Assembly (NCBI GenBank): GCA_965657945.1
Contig: CBFHPW010000017.1
Span: forward strand, 1 to 53,248
Reading direction: 5' to 3'
Source: CAJJDF01 sp965657945
Lineage (GTDB): Bacteria > Bacteroidota > Bacteroidia > Flavobacteriales_D > CAJJDF01
DNA length: 53,248 nucleotides
In this document: piece after piece, positions 1 to 8,714 of the stretch
Layout: the number at the start of each line of letters is the position of its first letter
Position numbering within the stretch: position 1 is the first letter of the stretch
The notes under the pieces: model-generated
Seen by the model: only the letters and a program-made list of their open reading frames with translations
What the model was told of the DNA's origin: nothing
Database searches by the model: none
Made by a program: the position numbers and the translations under genes

Positions 1-10
1 GCTATTTTTA

Positions 11-41
11 GGCAACCTTTTATTAGGTTGCCTTTTTTTTT
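11..41 (+). terminator. Rho-independent terminator of an upstream gene outside the window
   Basis: An 8-bp perfect stem (GGCAACCT at 11-18 pairing with AGGTTGCC at 25-32) with a 6-nt loop is followed by nine T residues (33-41). The T tract lies on the plus strand, so it ends a plus-strand transcript that begins before the window. Confidence 0.85.
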
Positions 42-946
42 GCCAAATTTTTTGTAATTCACTCCTTGAAATTAATTCACCATTCTTGGGTAATGAAATA
101 TGGAATTATGAAAAATATTGATATAAAGTAATTACAATTTGATTGTAATATACTTTATAGTATTTAATAATCCAATAATTAAAAAAAAAGACTCTTAATT
201 TATTATAAATTGTAAAAGCCGAAAATTTCTCAGAAAATACTGATGCATAAGGAGAAAATCGATAATTTAATTACTAAAAAAAGGAATTTCCTACTCGAAA
301 TATGAAAAAATATAATTTATTTCGTAGAGTTTAAAAATTCTTATTGTTTTTAGTTTAATTTTTTAACTATTTAGTTCAATGAATAGTAGAATGAAAGGGT
401 CAAGATTGAATATGTTTTTTTTTCCAAAATTTGTCTCTGTATCAAATAAAAATTGAGTTAAACATAATTTGTTTTTAGCGTTTCAAAGGGTTGTTTTAGG
501 GTTAGGATTTAATAATTACAGCTATTTTCAGAGCTAACAATTCTTGGAGTTTTCATTGAGTTTAGTGTTGTGTTCAAAGTGATCAATATCATCAAATTAT
601 GGTTGGGTATTGTGCCTAATAATAGAGGTAAATGGTAAATTAAAAATAAAAATGGAGTAATTTTTGGAATTGTGAGATTTTTGATTAGCTTCAACCAATC
701 TAACTACATAAACTGTTCAAATTCAACTTTTAATAAACCGAAAAACAACAAACTAAAGCTTAATCTCAGATTGATAGAATCTTCTATTGCGAATTCATTG
801 AACATTAAGAATCTCTGACGGGAGATAATCGAGTTGTACGACCGATTTTACTTCAGTTCTTGGCTTAATGTTGTCTTCAAAATTTCTTTTAAAGTTTTTT
901 TTAAAAGAAAAAAAGGAAGAAGATTGAGCCTAAAACATTTAGCTCT
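42..946. other. Long AT-rich stretch without a recognisable gene
   Basis: About 900 bp contain no convincing reading frame on either strand. The only open frame of any length is a 61-codon minus-strand frame at 509-694, which has no family signature and biased, low-complexity composition. A 10-bp inverted repeat (883-892 with 901-910, T/A-rich arms) lies about 40 bp before the next start codon; it may be only a product of base composition. The length of the gap next to a damaged RHS gene suggests eroded DNA, but no coding remnant was recognised. Confidence 0.6.
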
Positions 947-1300
947 ATGAAAAAACAACTTTCACTTTTTATACTCTTTTCTTTATTTGGGACGTCTATG
1001 AGTTTGGCTCAATCTTCTCAAGTTATGGGAATCACATCTCACTATGAAAAGTTGGATTCAATCACTCTCCAAGGAGATAGTTTATATGACTTGCTAGTCA
1101 CCATACATTTAACAGATACGATTAATGTATCGAAAGTTCATATTTCTGTAGGTGAGGGTTATGGTTCGAGTACTGTGCATCAAGGAGTGTATAATTGGTA
1201 TGACTCTTCGTTGAGTTTGCCTTTGGGTATTGCGTACAACAGGAAATGGGGAATGATCTCATTTAAACTAAATGGGATTGCGCAGATAGTGTTGATTTAG
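947..1300 (+). CDS. Secreted protein fragment fused by frameshift to the RHS gene
   Basis: The 117-residue product starts with a clear Sec signal peptide (lysines 2-3, hydrophobic core 5-20, cleavage probably after the Ala-Gln at about 21-22). The rest looks like beta-strand-rich secreted sequence with no motif I recognise. The frame ends at the TAG at 1298-1300, but the last codons from about 1277 look like out-of-frame sequence. Adding one G to the GGG at 1274-1276 would carry the frame straight into the RHS coding sequence, which is recognisable in the other frame from 1267. The full product would then be about 1131 residues with a signal peptide. It may be the true start of the RHS gene with a one-base deletion, a small secreted gene joined to an RHS remnant by deletion, or a sequencing error in a short homopolymer. 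The function is unknown. Confidence 0.55.
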   Translation: MKKQLSLFILFSLFGTSMSLAQSSQVMGITSHYEKLDSITLQGDSLYDLLVTIHLTDTINVSKVHISVGEGYGSSTVHQGVYNWYDSSLSLPLGIAYNRKWGMISFKLNGIAQIVLI

Positions 1301-1359
1301 CTGCGGTATTAGCCCACCGCGTTGACTCGAGTTTTTCTTTTGAGTATCCGAAGTATGCG

Positions 1360-4341
1360 ATGTGGACAAATTACCAATACAATTCATTGAACCAATTAAC
1401 AGAACAAACTACGCCTGATGGAGGGACTTCTCGTTTTTATTACGATAAACTGGGAAGATTGGTAGCTTCTCAAAATGCAGAACAAAAACTACGTGGAAAG
1501 CAATTATTTCCTGAAAAGTTTATTTACAGTTATACTGATTTTGATAGATTGGGAAGAATAACGGAAGTAGGTGAAGTTGAGAGCCAAGTGGAGCTTACTG
1601 ATGATATAGCTCGAGGCAAGGACAAAAGTCTGAGCTGGAGAGATTGGTTATATCCAGTAAGCATCCCATTTGGAACTAAACACGAGGTGGTTCGAACGTT
1701 TTATGACAAACCGATTCAATTTGCTGTGACACAAGAAAATTTAAGAAACAGAATTGCGTCAGTTACCTACGATTATGATGGAGATGGAAATTACGAATCT
1801 GCCTCGCATTACGATTACGACATAAATGGCAATGTTCAAAAACTTGTGCAAGAAAACCGCTCAATGCACTACGGTGGAAATGAATTGAAAACAATAAGGT
1901 ATCAGTATGATTTGGTGAGTGGGAATGTGCACCAAGTGGATTATCAACTAAATAGCCCAAATGAACGATTTAGTCATAGATATGAATACGATGCAGACAA
2001 CAGATTAACGGTTGCCTATACTTCCAGAAATGGAGTGATTTGGGAGAAGGAATCCAAGAATTTTTATTATCTTCATGGGCCTTTGGCACGAACAGAAATT
2101 GGAGACAAGCAAGTACAAGCACAAGATTATGCCTATACCCTTCAAGGGTGGTTAAAATCTGTAAATTCGTCTACAGGAAATAGGAAAAACGACATGGGAA
2201 AAGATGGAATCAATAGAGCGGGCAACCTCAATTCGTTTGGGGCAAAAGACGCGTATGGATTCAGTTTGCATTATTACAAAGGAGATTACAGTGAAATTGG
2301 GAGTGGGGCCAATCCCAATTCGATTATAAAAGAGGTGAGTAATGCTCAGTTTGATCAAGAAAGTCCTGACCTGTTCAATGGCAATATATCAAAAATGATA
2401 GTGGGATTGACGGATCATCATGAGAAAGAAGTAGCTGTAATTGGAAATGCCTATCACTATGATCAGTTGAATAGAATTAGGCAGTATAATGCCTATATCA
2501 ATGGGAATAACGACAAGGCAAGAGCGGACAATAATTTTGCTGCGGTAAGCAATCATCAATCATATAAAAGTGACTACCACTATGATGGCAATGGCAATAT
2601 AGAGAGACTGGACAGGAATGGCGTTTACGTAGCTGGGGTAAGCACTTTAGCCATGGACGAATTTAGTTATGTGTACGACCTAACTTTGGGCCATAAGCGA
2701 GACAATAAGTTGTACCAAGTAGAGGATGCTGCGATCGAAAATTACGCCACAGATTTGAACTCGCAGGGAGTGGGGAATTATGAATATGATGCGCTTGGCA
2801 GGCTTGTAAAAGATGTGAAAGAAGGAATTGTGAATCCCACTAATCCAGCCAAGCCGGCTATTTACTGGAATGTGGCCAATAAAATCACCCAACTACTCAA
2901 GCAAAATGGAGAAGTTATTTCTTTTGAGTACGACCCAATGGGAAATAGAATAAGTAAATCGGTAAAAACTGCCGTAGGAACAACGACCACATTTTATGTG
3001 AGGGATGCCCAAGGAAATGTGATGGCTACATACACACATCGAGCAGTGCCTGCTACCTCCGAAACGAAGGGAGTTTCAAAACTCTCACTGGCAGATTTTC
3101 ATATTTATGGAAGCGCAAGGTTGGGAACCAAACAAGAAGATGTTTTGCTTTTTAAAGATGGTTTTTTTATGGCCGCTCCCGAAACTTCAGAAAGAATACT
3201 GGGAACGAAACGCTACGAGCTGTCAAACCACCTAGGCAATGTACTGGAAGTTATCTCAGATAGGAAACTTTCTGTGGCCGATACCACCAATCCAAAACTC
3301 GTAAGTTACTATCAATCAGATATTGTAAGCTGGAGTGACTATTATCCGTTCGGAAGTCAGATGATACATCGTAATGGACAGGAGGATGAGTATCGTTATG
3401 GATTTAATGGGATGGAAAAAGATGATGAAATCCGAAACTCAAAAGGCAATTCTTATGATTATGGTGCAAGAATGCTTGATCCGAGAATTGGGAGGTGGTT
3501 GAGTGTTGATAAATTGGAAGGAAAATTTCCTGCATTATCAACTTACAATTTTGTAATGAATAATCCATTGTTTTTTATGGACCCTGATGGTAATGAACCA
3601 ATTATAAAGTATGGCTTTAGGGTCGTGGGTTATAGAGTCGAAAAAGGACAAGGATTAACTCAAGTTACTGAAGAATTGAATAAAGCGGTAGTGACAAATG
3701 TTACCTGGCAACAAATTGTTGAATACAACATGAATCCGGAAAATAATCCAAATGCTGAAAGAATATTTAAAGGGATAAAAGATCCTAGCGATGAAAACGA
3801 TCCAGGTTGGGAGAAAATGAATATGAATGAAGGGGATATTTTATATGTTAATCCTGCATGGTATGGACAGGAAAAAGTTGAAACTAATATTCCACAAAAT
3901 AAAATTGCAACTAATAGTAAAAATCCTCCTGTAAAAAAATCTTTATTAGAAAAGTTAGATAATGTATTTGCAGAAGGTTCTTCAGATGGTGCAAACCTTG
4001 GAACTCCTTGGGAACAGGGAGGAAAGCAACAATTTTTCGGAACAGTATCTGTAGTCACAGCACCTATTGGCGGCTTCTTTTTTGGAACTTTATCATTCTT
4101 AAATGGTGTTGATGATTTAGGTACGAATGAAAAGGGTGAATCTCTCATTATTCAAAATGTTGAAAATGAATCAACAAAAAACACAATCAGTAATGTTAAA
4201 TTAGGTATGTCTATTGCAACAGGAATAAAGTCTGGTGTTTCTGTATCTTCAGCTCCAGGAACAGCGGAAAAAGTAGCAAATATTTTAGGCGCTGCAAATG
4301 ATGCTGCCAGTGCTAGTTCAACTGTAAACGAGAAATTATAA
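1360..4341 (+). CDS. RHS/YD-repeat protein with variable C-terminal tip, N-terminally truncated
   Basis: The 993-residue frame is rich in YD-type repeats (motifs such as YDKLGRL, YDGDGN, YEYDALGRL, FEYDPMGNR) that build the beta-cage of RHS/polymorphic toxin proteins. The Bacteroidota form of the RHS core lies at about 620-745, with DYYPFGSQM, YGFNGMEKDDE, YDYGARMLDPRIGRWLSVD and a closing MDPDGNEP. The last 250 residues form a separate tip: a LysM-like segment (about 758-832), a charged linker, and a glycine-rich hydrophobic stretch (about 890-980). Coding similarity begins upstream of the ATG, at 1267, so 1360 is a formal rather than a natural start. As written the protein has no export signal, and family members in this phylum are usually much longer, so it is truncated or split. 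Two small genes follow at 8 and 1 nt spacing and may encode immunity proteins. The toxic activity of the tip cannot be assigned from sequence. Confidence 0.8.
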   Translation: MWTNYQYNSLNQLTEQTTPDGGTSRFYYDKLGRLVASQNAEQKLRGKQLFPEKFIYSYTDFDRLGRITEVGEVESQVELTDDIARGKDKSLSWRDWLYPVSIPFGTKHEVVRTFYDKPIQFAVTQENLRNRIASVTYDYDGDGNYESASHYDYDINGNVQKLVQENRSMHYGGNELKTIRYQYDLVSGNVHQVDYQLNSPNERFSHRYEYDADNRLTVAYTSRNGVIWEKESKNFYYLHGPLARTEIGDKQVQAQDYAYTLQGWLKSVNSSTGNRKNDMGKDGINRAGNLNSFGAKDAYGFSLHYYKGDYSEIGSGANPNSIIKEVSNAQFDQESPDLFNGNISKMIVGLTDHHEKEVAVIGNAYHYDQLNRIRQYNAYINGNNDKARADNNFAAVSNHQSYKSDYHYDGNGNIERLDRNGVYVAGVSTLAMDEFSYVYDLTLGHKRDNKLYQVEDAAIENYATDLNSQGVGNYEYDALGRLVKDVKEGIVNPTNPAKPAIYWNVANKITQLLKQNGEVISFEYDPMGNRISKSVKTAVGTTTTFYVRDAQGNVMATYTHRAVPATSETKGVSKLSLADFHIYGSARLGTKQEDVLLFKDGFFMAAPETSERILGTKRYELSNHLGNVLEVISDRKLSVADTTNPKLVSYYQSDIVSWSDYYPFGSQMIHRNGQEDEYRYGFNGMEKDDEIRNSKGNSYDYGARMLDPRIGRWLSVDKLEGKFPALSTYNFVMNNPLFFMDPDGNEPIIKYGFRVVGYRVEKGQGLTQVTEELNKAVVTNVTWQQIVEYNMNPENNPNAERIFKGIKDPSDENDPGWEKMNMNEGDILYVNPAWYGQEKVETNIPQNKIATNSKNPPVKKSLLEKLDNVFAEGSSDGANLGTPWEQGGKQQFFGTVSVVTAPIGGFFFGTLSFLNGVDDLGTNEKGESLIIQNVENESTKNTISNVKLGMSIATGIKSGVSVSSAPGTAEKVANILGAANDAASASSTVNEKL

Positions 4342-4349
4342 TAGTTATT

Positions 4350-4823
4350 ATGACATATTCTTTTGATGTAATAAAGCATTATCCCAACCACTTTCTTTTA
4401 CGACTTGGTTTAAGTTTTTTTATACTTGGATTGATGGTTTTGTTATTAGTTAGTATGTCAAGTTTAAAAAGTCTTGGACTAGTATTTACACTTTCTTCAT
4501 TAGTTTGTTATGTTGTTTTTATTAGATATGTTATTGAGAGAACAAAAAAAATTGGTGAATTAAAAATTGACAATGAGAATGTTATCTATGGAAACAAAAT
4601 AATAGCAATAAAAGATATTAAAAATATTATTGTTACAGGAGAATCCTTTGTAGCTGTTCATTATTCTAAACATAGAGCTTACCGACTTAAGGTGAATAAT
4701 ATAAATAACGAGATATTTTTTATTAAACTTAAAACCTATGGAATCAATAATGAGGGGAAGCAAATAAACTTGTTTGATATTTTAAATAAAAAAAACTTAA
4801 CATTTAGTTTAAAAATCAGATAA
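4350..4823 (+). CDS. Small membrane protein, candidate immunity protein of the RHS tip
   Basis: The 157-residue protein has two predicted transmembrane helices (about 10-33 and 37-62). A soluble part of about 95 residues rich in short beta-strand-like segments follows, somewhat like bacterial PH-like membrane proteins; this resemblance is weak. It begins 8 nt after the RHS stop and is followed after 1 nt by the next gene, so the three are probably cotranscribed. It is even more AT-rich than the RHS core, as is common for tip and immunity genes. I do not recognise a family. An immunity role is inferred from position only. Confidence 0.6.
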   Translation: MTYSFDVIKHYPNHFLLRLGLSFFILGLMVLLLVSMSSLKSLGLVFTLSSLVCYVVFIRYVIERTKKIGELKIDNENVIYGNKIIAIKDIKNIIVTGESFVAVHYSKHRAYRLKVNNINNEIFFIKLKTYGINNEGKQINLFDILNKKNLTFSLKIR

Positions 4824-4824
4824 A

Positions 4825-5316
4825 ATGAAAAGATTTATTTTAATACTATTGGGTATTATACTCAGCACAACTTTTTTTTCTCAAAGCAATGATTCTTTGC
4901 AAATGAGAGCTTTAGAATTTGCCTCTTTTTGGCATAAAAACTACAAAAAAGATGTAGTTAAGAATAATATTTCAGAAACAATTCCGAGCGATTCCATTTA
5001 TAATTATATTATAAAAAATGCTACTTTTTGGATTGAAAATACGGTTAAACAAATAAAGCTTGACAGTGTTGTTAAAATTTCTGAATTGCCTTTTTTACTG
5101 AATGAGAAGGTTATTTATCGGACAGAAGTATTATTAAAATCTATAATGGAAGAAGGTATTGGGGATAATTCTGATGAATTTGACTTACAGCTTTTGTTTA
5201 CCAATTTTGACAACTTAATTTTAGTATTTGTGAATTTTGAAAATAAAAAATCGACTGATTTATACTTATTATTGCACTCTAATAAAACAATAAAAGTAGC
5301 TGGATTGGTATCATAG
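4825..5316 (+). CDS. Secreted or periplasmic protein of unknown function
   Basis: The 163-residue product has an N-terminal signal peptide (MKRF start, hydrophobic 4-17, probable cleavage after the Phe-Ser at about 18-19). The mature part is mixed helix and strand with no motif I recognise. Its ATG lies 1 nt after the stop of the preceding gene, which indicates translational coupling. Export to the periplasm would suit protection against an effector acting in the envelope, but that is inference. It could equally be a cargo gene carried with the RHS tip. Confidence 0.6.
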   Translation: MKRFILILLGIILSTTFFSQSNDSLQMRALEFASFWHKNYKKDVVKNNISETIPSDSIYNYIIKNATFWIENTVKQIKLDSVVKISELPFLLNEKVIYRTEVLLKSIMEEGIGDNSDEFDLQLLFTNFDNLILVFVNFENKKSTDLYLLLHSNKTIKVAGLVS

Positions 5317-5401
5317 TTTTTAATTTATTTGTCTATGACAAACAGATTCTTAACAAAGAAGATAAAACTGAATGAGCAGAAATGAAGCCGATGAAAACCC
5401 C

Positions 5402-5592
5402 CGCAGATTGACATTTGAGCCTTAGCGGTAATGGCAATCGGTTTAGTAAGATGAATCCCCCGCACCTCGCCATATGATAAATAACTAAGGTGCAGGTTGA
5501 CTTTTGTAAAGGCAACCGATTATGAAAGATGAATCCCGAACAGTCGGGACAGGCTGTGGATGTAAAATCCCGATTGGTCGGGACAAGCTGTG
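5402..5592. repeat. Degenerate tandem repeat block downstream of the RHS locus
   Basis: Three repeat relations are visible. A 27-bp segment at 5433-5459 recurs at 5511-5537 with 22 of 27 matches (both end in AGATGAATCCC). A 16-bp segment at 5402-5417 recurs at 5491-5506 (xGCAGrTTGACwTTTG). A 27-bp segment at 5532-5558 recurs at 5566-5592 (AATCCCGA...GTCGGGACArGCTGTG). The last pair contains the inverted repeat CCCGA/TCGGG. The short reading frames that cross this block are repeat-derived and not likely genes. Confidence 0.6.
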
Positions 5593-5740
5593 AAATATTC
5601 TATGAAAGGGATATATGGTATTCAAGCAAAACTGTCCCACTTTGCGAGAAAACTAAAACACAATTTCGCCCTTCGATTTTCTCCCTATCGGTCGAACTCA
5701 GGGACTTCATTGCTTATTTATTTTCTCGTCCCAACCAAGA

Positions 5741-5760
5741 ATCCCGAGAAAAATCGGGAT
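5741..5760. repeat. CCCGA...TCGGG inverted repeat
   Basis: ATCCCGA (5741-5747) and TCGGGAT (5754-5760) form a 7-bp inverted repeat with a 6-nt spacer. Similar palindromes occur at 5535-5548, 5569-5582 and 24098-24113, so this is probably one copy of a dispersed intergenic element rather than a terminator; it has no T tract. Confidence 0.5.
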
Positions 5761-5951
5761 ACTGTTAAAAAACTTATTACTACCACATTTCCAAAAAAAA
5801 ATATTTTATCAGTAAGCAAATTTCATTCTTTTTAGCTTCTTAGAATCGCTATTCATTCAACAAAAATCATCTTCTTTCTCATTCAATTCTTCGACAAACG
5901 AAGAGAAATTTAGATAAACTATTATCTTAGTGGAAAATTCAATCGATTATA

Positions 5952-7538
5952 ATGAGTGATAAAAGAGAAAAAAATACACTTATCAATGGATTAAGACGGC
6001 ACATCCTGTCTGATATTTCGGCTGGTTTTCTTGTCTTCTTATTGGCACTTCCTTTAAGTTTAGGAATTGCGAAAGCAAGTGGTTTTCCGGCATCAATGGG
6101 TGTTTTAACTGCAATCATTGGAGGAGTTTTGACCTTGTTTTTTCGAGTTTCAGAACTGGTAATTAAAGGCCCTGCTGCTGGCCTTATCACGATTTCGGCT
6201 GCTGCAGTAACAGAATTTGGTGGTGAACAGTTTGGATGGCAAACGGTTTGTGCCATTATCGTGACAATGGCTATTCTTCAAATTTCGTTGGGTTTTCTGA
6301 AATTAGGATCTCTCACTGATTTTTTTCCTCACACGGCTGTTCATGGAATGTTGGCCGCAATCGGTATCATCATCATTGCCAAACAGATTCCCGTTCTTTT
6401 GGGTGTAAATCCGGAATTGTATGCTGGATTGGGACCAGTTGAATTACTTGCTTCAATTCCTGTTTTTGCAGCTAACTTGAGTCCTCACATTGCTTTTGTA
6501 GGTATGGTAAGTTTAGCAATTATGTTTCTTGTCTCATGGATTAAGGTTGGTTTTTTTAAGAAAATTCCTGCGCCAATGGTTGTGCTTTTACTGGCTATCC
6601 CTCTTTCGGTTTTATGGAATTTTGAACAAACTGAAGCCAACTATGCGTTGGTTTTCATCGGTGATTTTTGGGGTAATTTGGATGTGAATGTTGATTTTGC
6701 CGCTTTCTTTTCATTTCCTTTTTGGAAATATGTAATGATGTTCTTGTTTGTGAGTTCTCTTGAATCACTTCTTACAGTTAAAGCAATAGACAACTTAGAT
6801 CCAGAAAAAAGAAGATCAAATTTCAACGGTGATTTGATAGGGCAGGGTGTAGGAAATGTATTTTCAGGTCTGTTTGGTGGTTTACCAATGATTTCTGAAG
6901 TGGTAAGAAGTTCTGCAAATATTGGTTTTGGGGCAAAAACCAAATGGTCTAATTTTTTTCATGGTATGTTTTTGTTGATTTCCATGTTGTTTATCATTCC
7001 AATTATTGAATTAATTCCAAACTCTGCTCTTGCAGCCATGCTCGTTTATGCTGGTTTTCGACTCGCCTCTCCCAAAGAGTTTATTCATACCTATCAGGTA
7101 GGTAAAGAGCAAATCATTATATTTTTAACAACGATCGTGATCACCTTGTTAGAAGATTTATTAGTGGGAGTTTTGGCAGGAATCGTCATTAAATTTATGT
7201 TTCATTTTGCTGCTGGTGTAAAATTTTCGAATTTATTTAAAGCCAAGTACGAACTAAGTAATTCGAAAGAGGGGGTTGTTTTTAAAGTGAAAGAAGCCGC
7301 AATTTTTTCCAACCTAATAGGGTTTAAAAAACAGTTAAATGCGCTGCCAAATGATAAAAAAGTAGCGATTGATTTTTCAGAAACTACTTTTATTGATCAT
7401 TCATTTATGTCTTTCATTACTCAATTTCAGGCTCAACGAAGTGAATCTTCTTACGCTTGTGAACTGGTTCAATTAAATCATTTAGAACCTAGTTCAAATC
7501 ATCACTTAGCAACAAGAAAATTGCGTAAAAGTGACTAG
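5952..7538 (+). CDS. SulP (SLC26) family anion transporter with STAS domain
   Basis: The 528-residue protein is an inner-membrane anion transporter of the SulP family. An opening helix (about 20-42, LALPLSLGIAKASG) and a conserved region (GPAAGLITI) are followed by many further hydrophobic helices up to about residue 430. A cytoplasmic STAS domain lies at about 440-510 (VAIDFSETTFIDHSFM). Substrates in the family include sulfate and bicarbonate. The Bacteroidota branch is often next to a carbonic anhydrase gene, but none is adjacent here, so the substrate is not decided. Its stop overlaps by 4 bp the end of the convergent glycosylase gene. A small palindrome (5888-5904) lies upstream. Confidence 0.9.
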   Translation: MSDKREKNTLINGLRRHILSDISAGFLVFLLALPLSLGIAKASGFPASMGVLTAIIGGVLTLFFRVSELVIKGPAAGLITISAAAVTEFGGEQFGWQTVCAIIVTMAILQISLGFLKLGSLTDFFPHTAVHGMLAAIGIIIIAKQIPVLLGVNPELYAGLGPVELLASIPVFAANLSPHIAFVGMVSLAIMFLVSWIKVGFFKKIPAPMVVLLLAIPLSVLWNFEQTEANYALVFIGDFWGNLDVNVDFAAFFSFPFWKYVMMFLFVSSLESLLTVKAIDNLDPEKRRSNFNGDLIGQGVGNVFSGLFGGLPMISEVVRSSANIGFGAKTKWSNFFHGMFLLISMLFIIPIIELIPNSALAAMLVYAGFRLASPKEFIHTYQVGKEQIIIFLTTIVITLLEDLLVGVLAGIVIKFMFHFAAGVKFSNLFKAKYELSNSKEGVVFKVKEAAIFSNLIGFKKQLNALPNDKKVAIDFSETTFIDHSFMSFITQFQAQRSESSYACELVQLNHLEPSSNHHLATRKLRKSD

Positions 7539-8152
7539 GAATTCTTGAAATTGACCTTTTGTTTTGATTCAAGCAGATACAAAAAAGCGTAAGATTTATA
7601 AGGTGACCAATCGTTCGCAATGGAAGAAATTTTGGCTTTTAAACGAGATTTCGAGTTTATTTCAAATAAATTGCACATAATTTTTTCAATATGATAATCA
7701 TCTGGAATAAAAATATCTTCTCTTCCTAATGAATACAATAGAATAGAATCTACTGTTTTCCTTCCAATTCCTTTAATAGGTTCCAGGAGTGTCCGGACTT
7801 CATCATTTTCCAACTCAAACCAATTTATTTCGTTTTCTGAAAATAGCTTGATAACAGACATCATTGTTTGCATTTTCGCCAAAGACATTCGCGCTCCGTG
7901 AAAATTTACTTCCTCCAATTTATGAAAATTAGTGAGAGTCAACTCTTTAATTCCCGCATGACGCAAAGCTTTTTCAACTATACGTTTTGAACTTCGATAA
8001 TGAATTTGTTGTTCAAGAATGCAACTCATTAAGTCATGAAATACATTGTTGGTTCTTTTGATTTCAGGAAAATCAGTCGAATCAATTATTTTTTTTAATG
8101 AGGCATCCTTACTTAAAAATGCTTTGATTGTTTTTATTTTAGATTCTTCCAT
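7535..8152 (-). CDS. AlkA-type DNA-3-methyladenine glycosylase (HhH-GPD family)
   Basis: This 205-residue protein has the helix-hairpin-helix/GPD core of base-excision DNA glycosylases: EPIKGIGRKTVDSIL (about 124-138), then IFIPDDYHIEK with Asp152 matching the catalytic aspartate of E. coli AlkA. The family removes alkylated purines such as 3-methyladenine from DNA. There is no iron-sulfur cluster motif, so it is not an EndoIII/MutY-type member. It is shorter than AlkA because the N-terminal TBP-like domain is missing. It lies convergent to the SulP gene. Confidence 0.85.
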   Translation of the reverse strand: MEESKIKTIKAFLSKDASLKKIIDSTDFPEIKRTNNVFHDLMSCILEQQIHYRSSKRIVEKALRHAGIKELTLTNFHKLEEVNFHGARMSLAKMQTMMSVIKLFSENEINWFELENDEVRTLLEPIKGIGRKTVDSILLYSLGREDIFIPDDYHIEKIMCNLFEINSKSRLKAKISSIANDWSPYKSYAFLYLLESKQKVNFKNS

Positions 8153-8237
8153 TTTCTATCTCAATAATTTCTCGCTAAGATATGCCTATTTAATTTCAAT
8201 GAGCCAAAAAGGAGTAAGCAAAGTGTATTCTTACAAA

Positions 8238-8714
8238 TCAACAACATCCTGAACCAGGCGTGCAAGTATTTCCTTTGTCTTGGGTGTTGATGCTGGTGAG
8301 CGATACTTTTACTTTTGGTACTGCAATTCCACAACTGTCCTCCGCAAGGCAAGCAGTTTTGGTTTGGGTTAATTTAAAACTACCATCAGCGAAGGAAAGT
8401 CCAAATTTTTCTATGGTTTCTCCTTGGTATTCTACCTCTATTTCATCATCGGATAAAGAAAGTTGTTTTTCGCTCATTTCAATAATCGAAATTAATTTAC
8501 TCGCTTCTAGCCGGTGATCAAAATCTATTGACTTCCATAACTGTAACCCTATTGATTTTTCTTTTCTAACTGTACCTCCACAATCAATAAAGTTTTTCTC
8601 AATTTGCCCAACCTCTGTCACATGAAAATGAGCAGGTACTAATTCTCCGTTTGGGAGCACAAAAGTGATAGTTTCCAGGTTTGTTAAGTGTGATTTTAAT
8701 TCGGATAGCTTCAT
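8238..8714 (-). CDS. DUF6428 family protein
   Basis: The 158-residue product is a DUF6428 member, with the conserved stretches FHVTEVGQIEKNFIDCGGT and IEVEYQGETI. The C-terminus is cysteine-rich (two Cys around ACLAEDSC, then a TCTPGSGCC end). Homologs are often found in arsenic-resistance operons of Bacteroidota, between arsR and arsC/acr3. No arsenic gene lies nearby here, so this copy is an orphan. The start at 8714 (MKLSELKSHL) is preferred over an in-frame ATG 17 codons upstream because family members begin here and the extra residues look like translated leader. The biochemical function is not known to me; a thiol or metalloid role is a guess from the cysteines. Confidence 0.75.
   Translation of the reverse strand: MKLSELKSHLTNLETITFVLPNGELVPAHFHVTEVGQIEKNFIDCGGTVRKEKSIGLQLWKSIDFDHRLEASKLISIIEMSEKQLSLSDDEIEVEYQGETIEKFGLSFADGSFKLTQTKTACLAEDSCGIAVPKVKVSLTSINTQDKGNTCTPGSGCC

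Noticed and set aside
509..694. 61-codon minus-strand frame in the AT-rich gap
   Set aside because: Low-complexity Leu/Ile/Asn-rich composition, no family features and no promoter or ribosome-binding site.
883..910. Inverted repeat before the gene at 947
   Set aside because: Arms are almost only A and T; could be a weak terminator or simply base composition, so not called as a separate feature.
3660..4148. 162-codon frame antisense to the RHS tip
   Set aside because: Shadow of the coding strand; the plus-strand frame is continuous with the RHS core.
5529..5835. Two overlapping small frames in the repeat block
   Set aside because: They are built mainly from the tandem repeats and palindromes and show no protein-like features.
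5888..5904. TCTTCG/CGAAGA palindrome upstream of the SulP gene
   Set aside because: Only 6-bp arms, a single copy, and no regulator gene nearby; may be chance.
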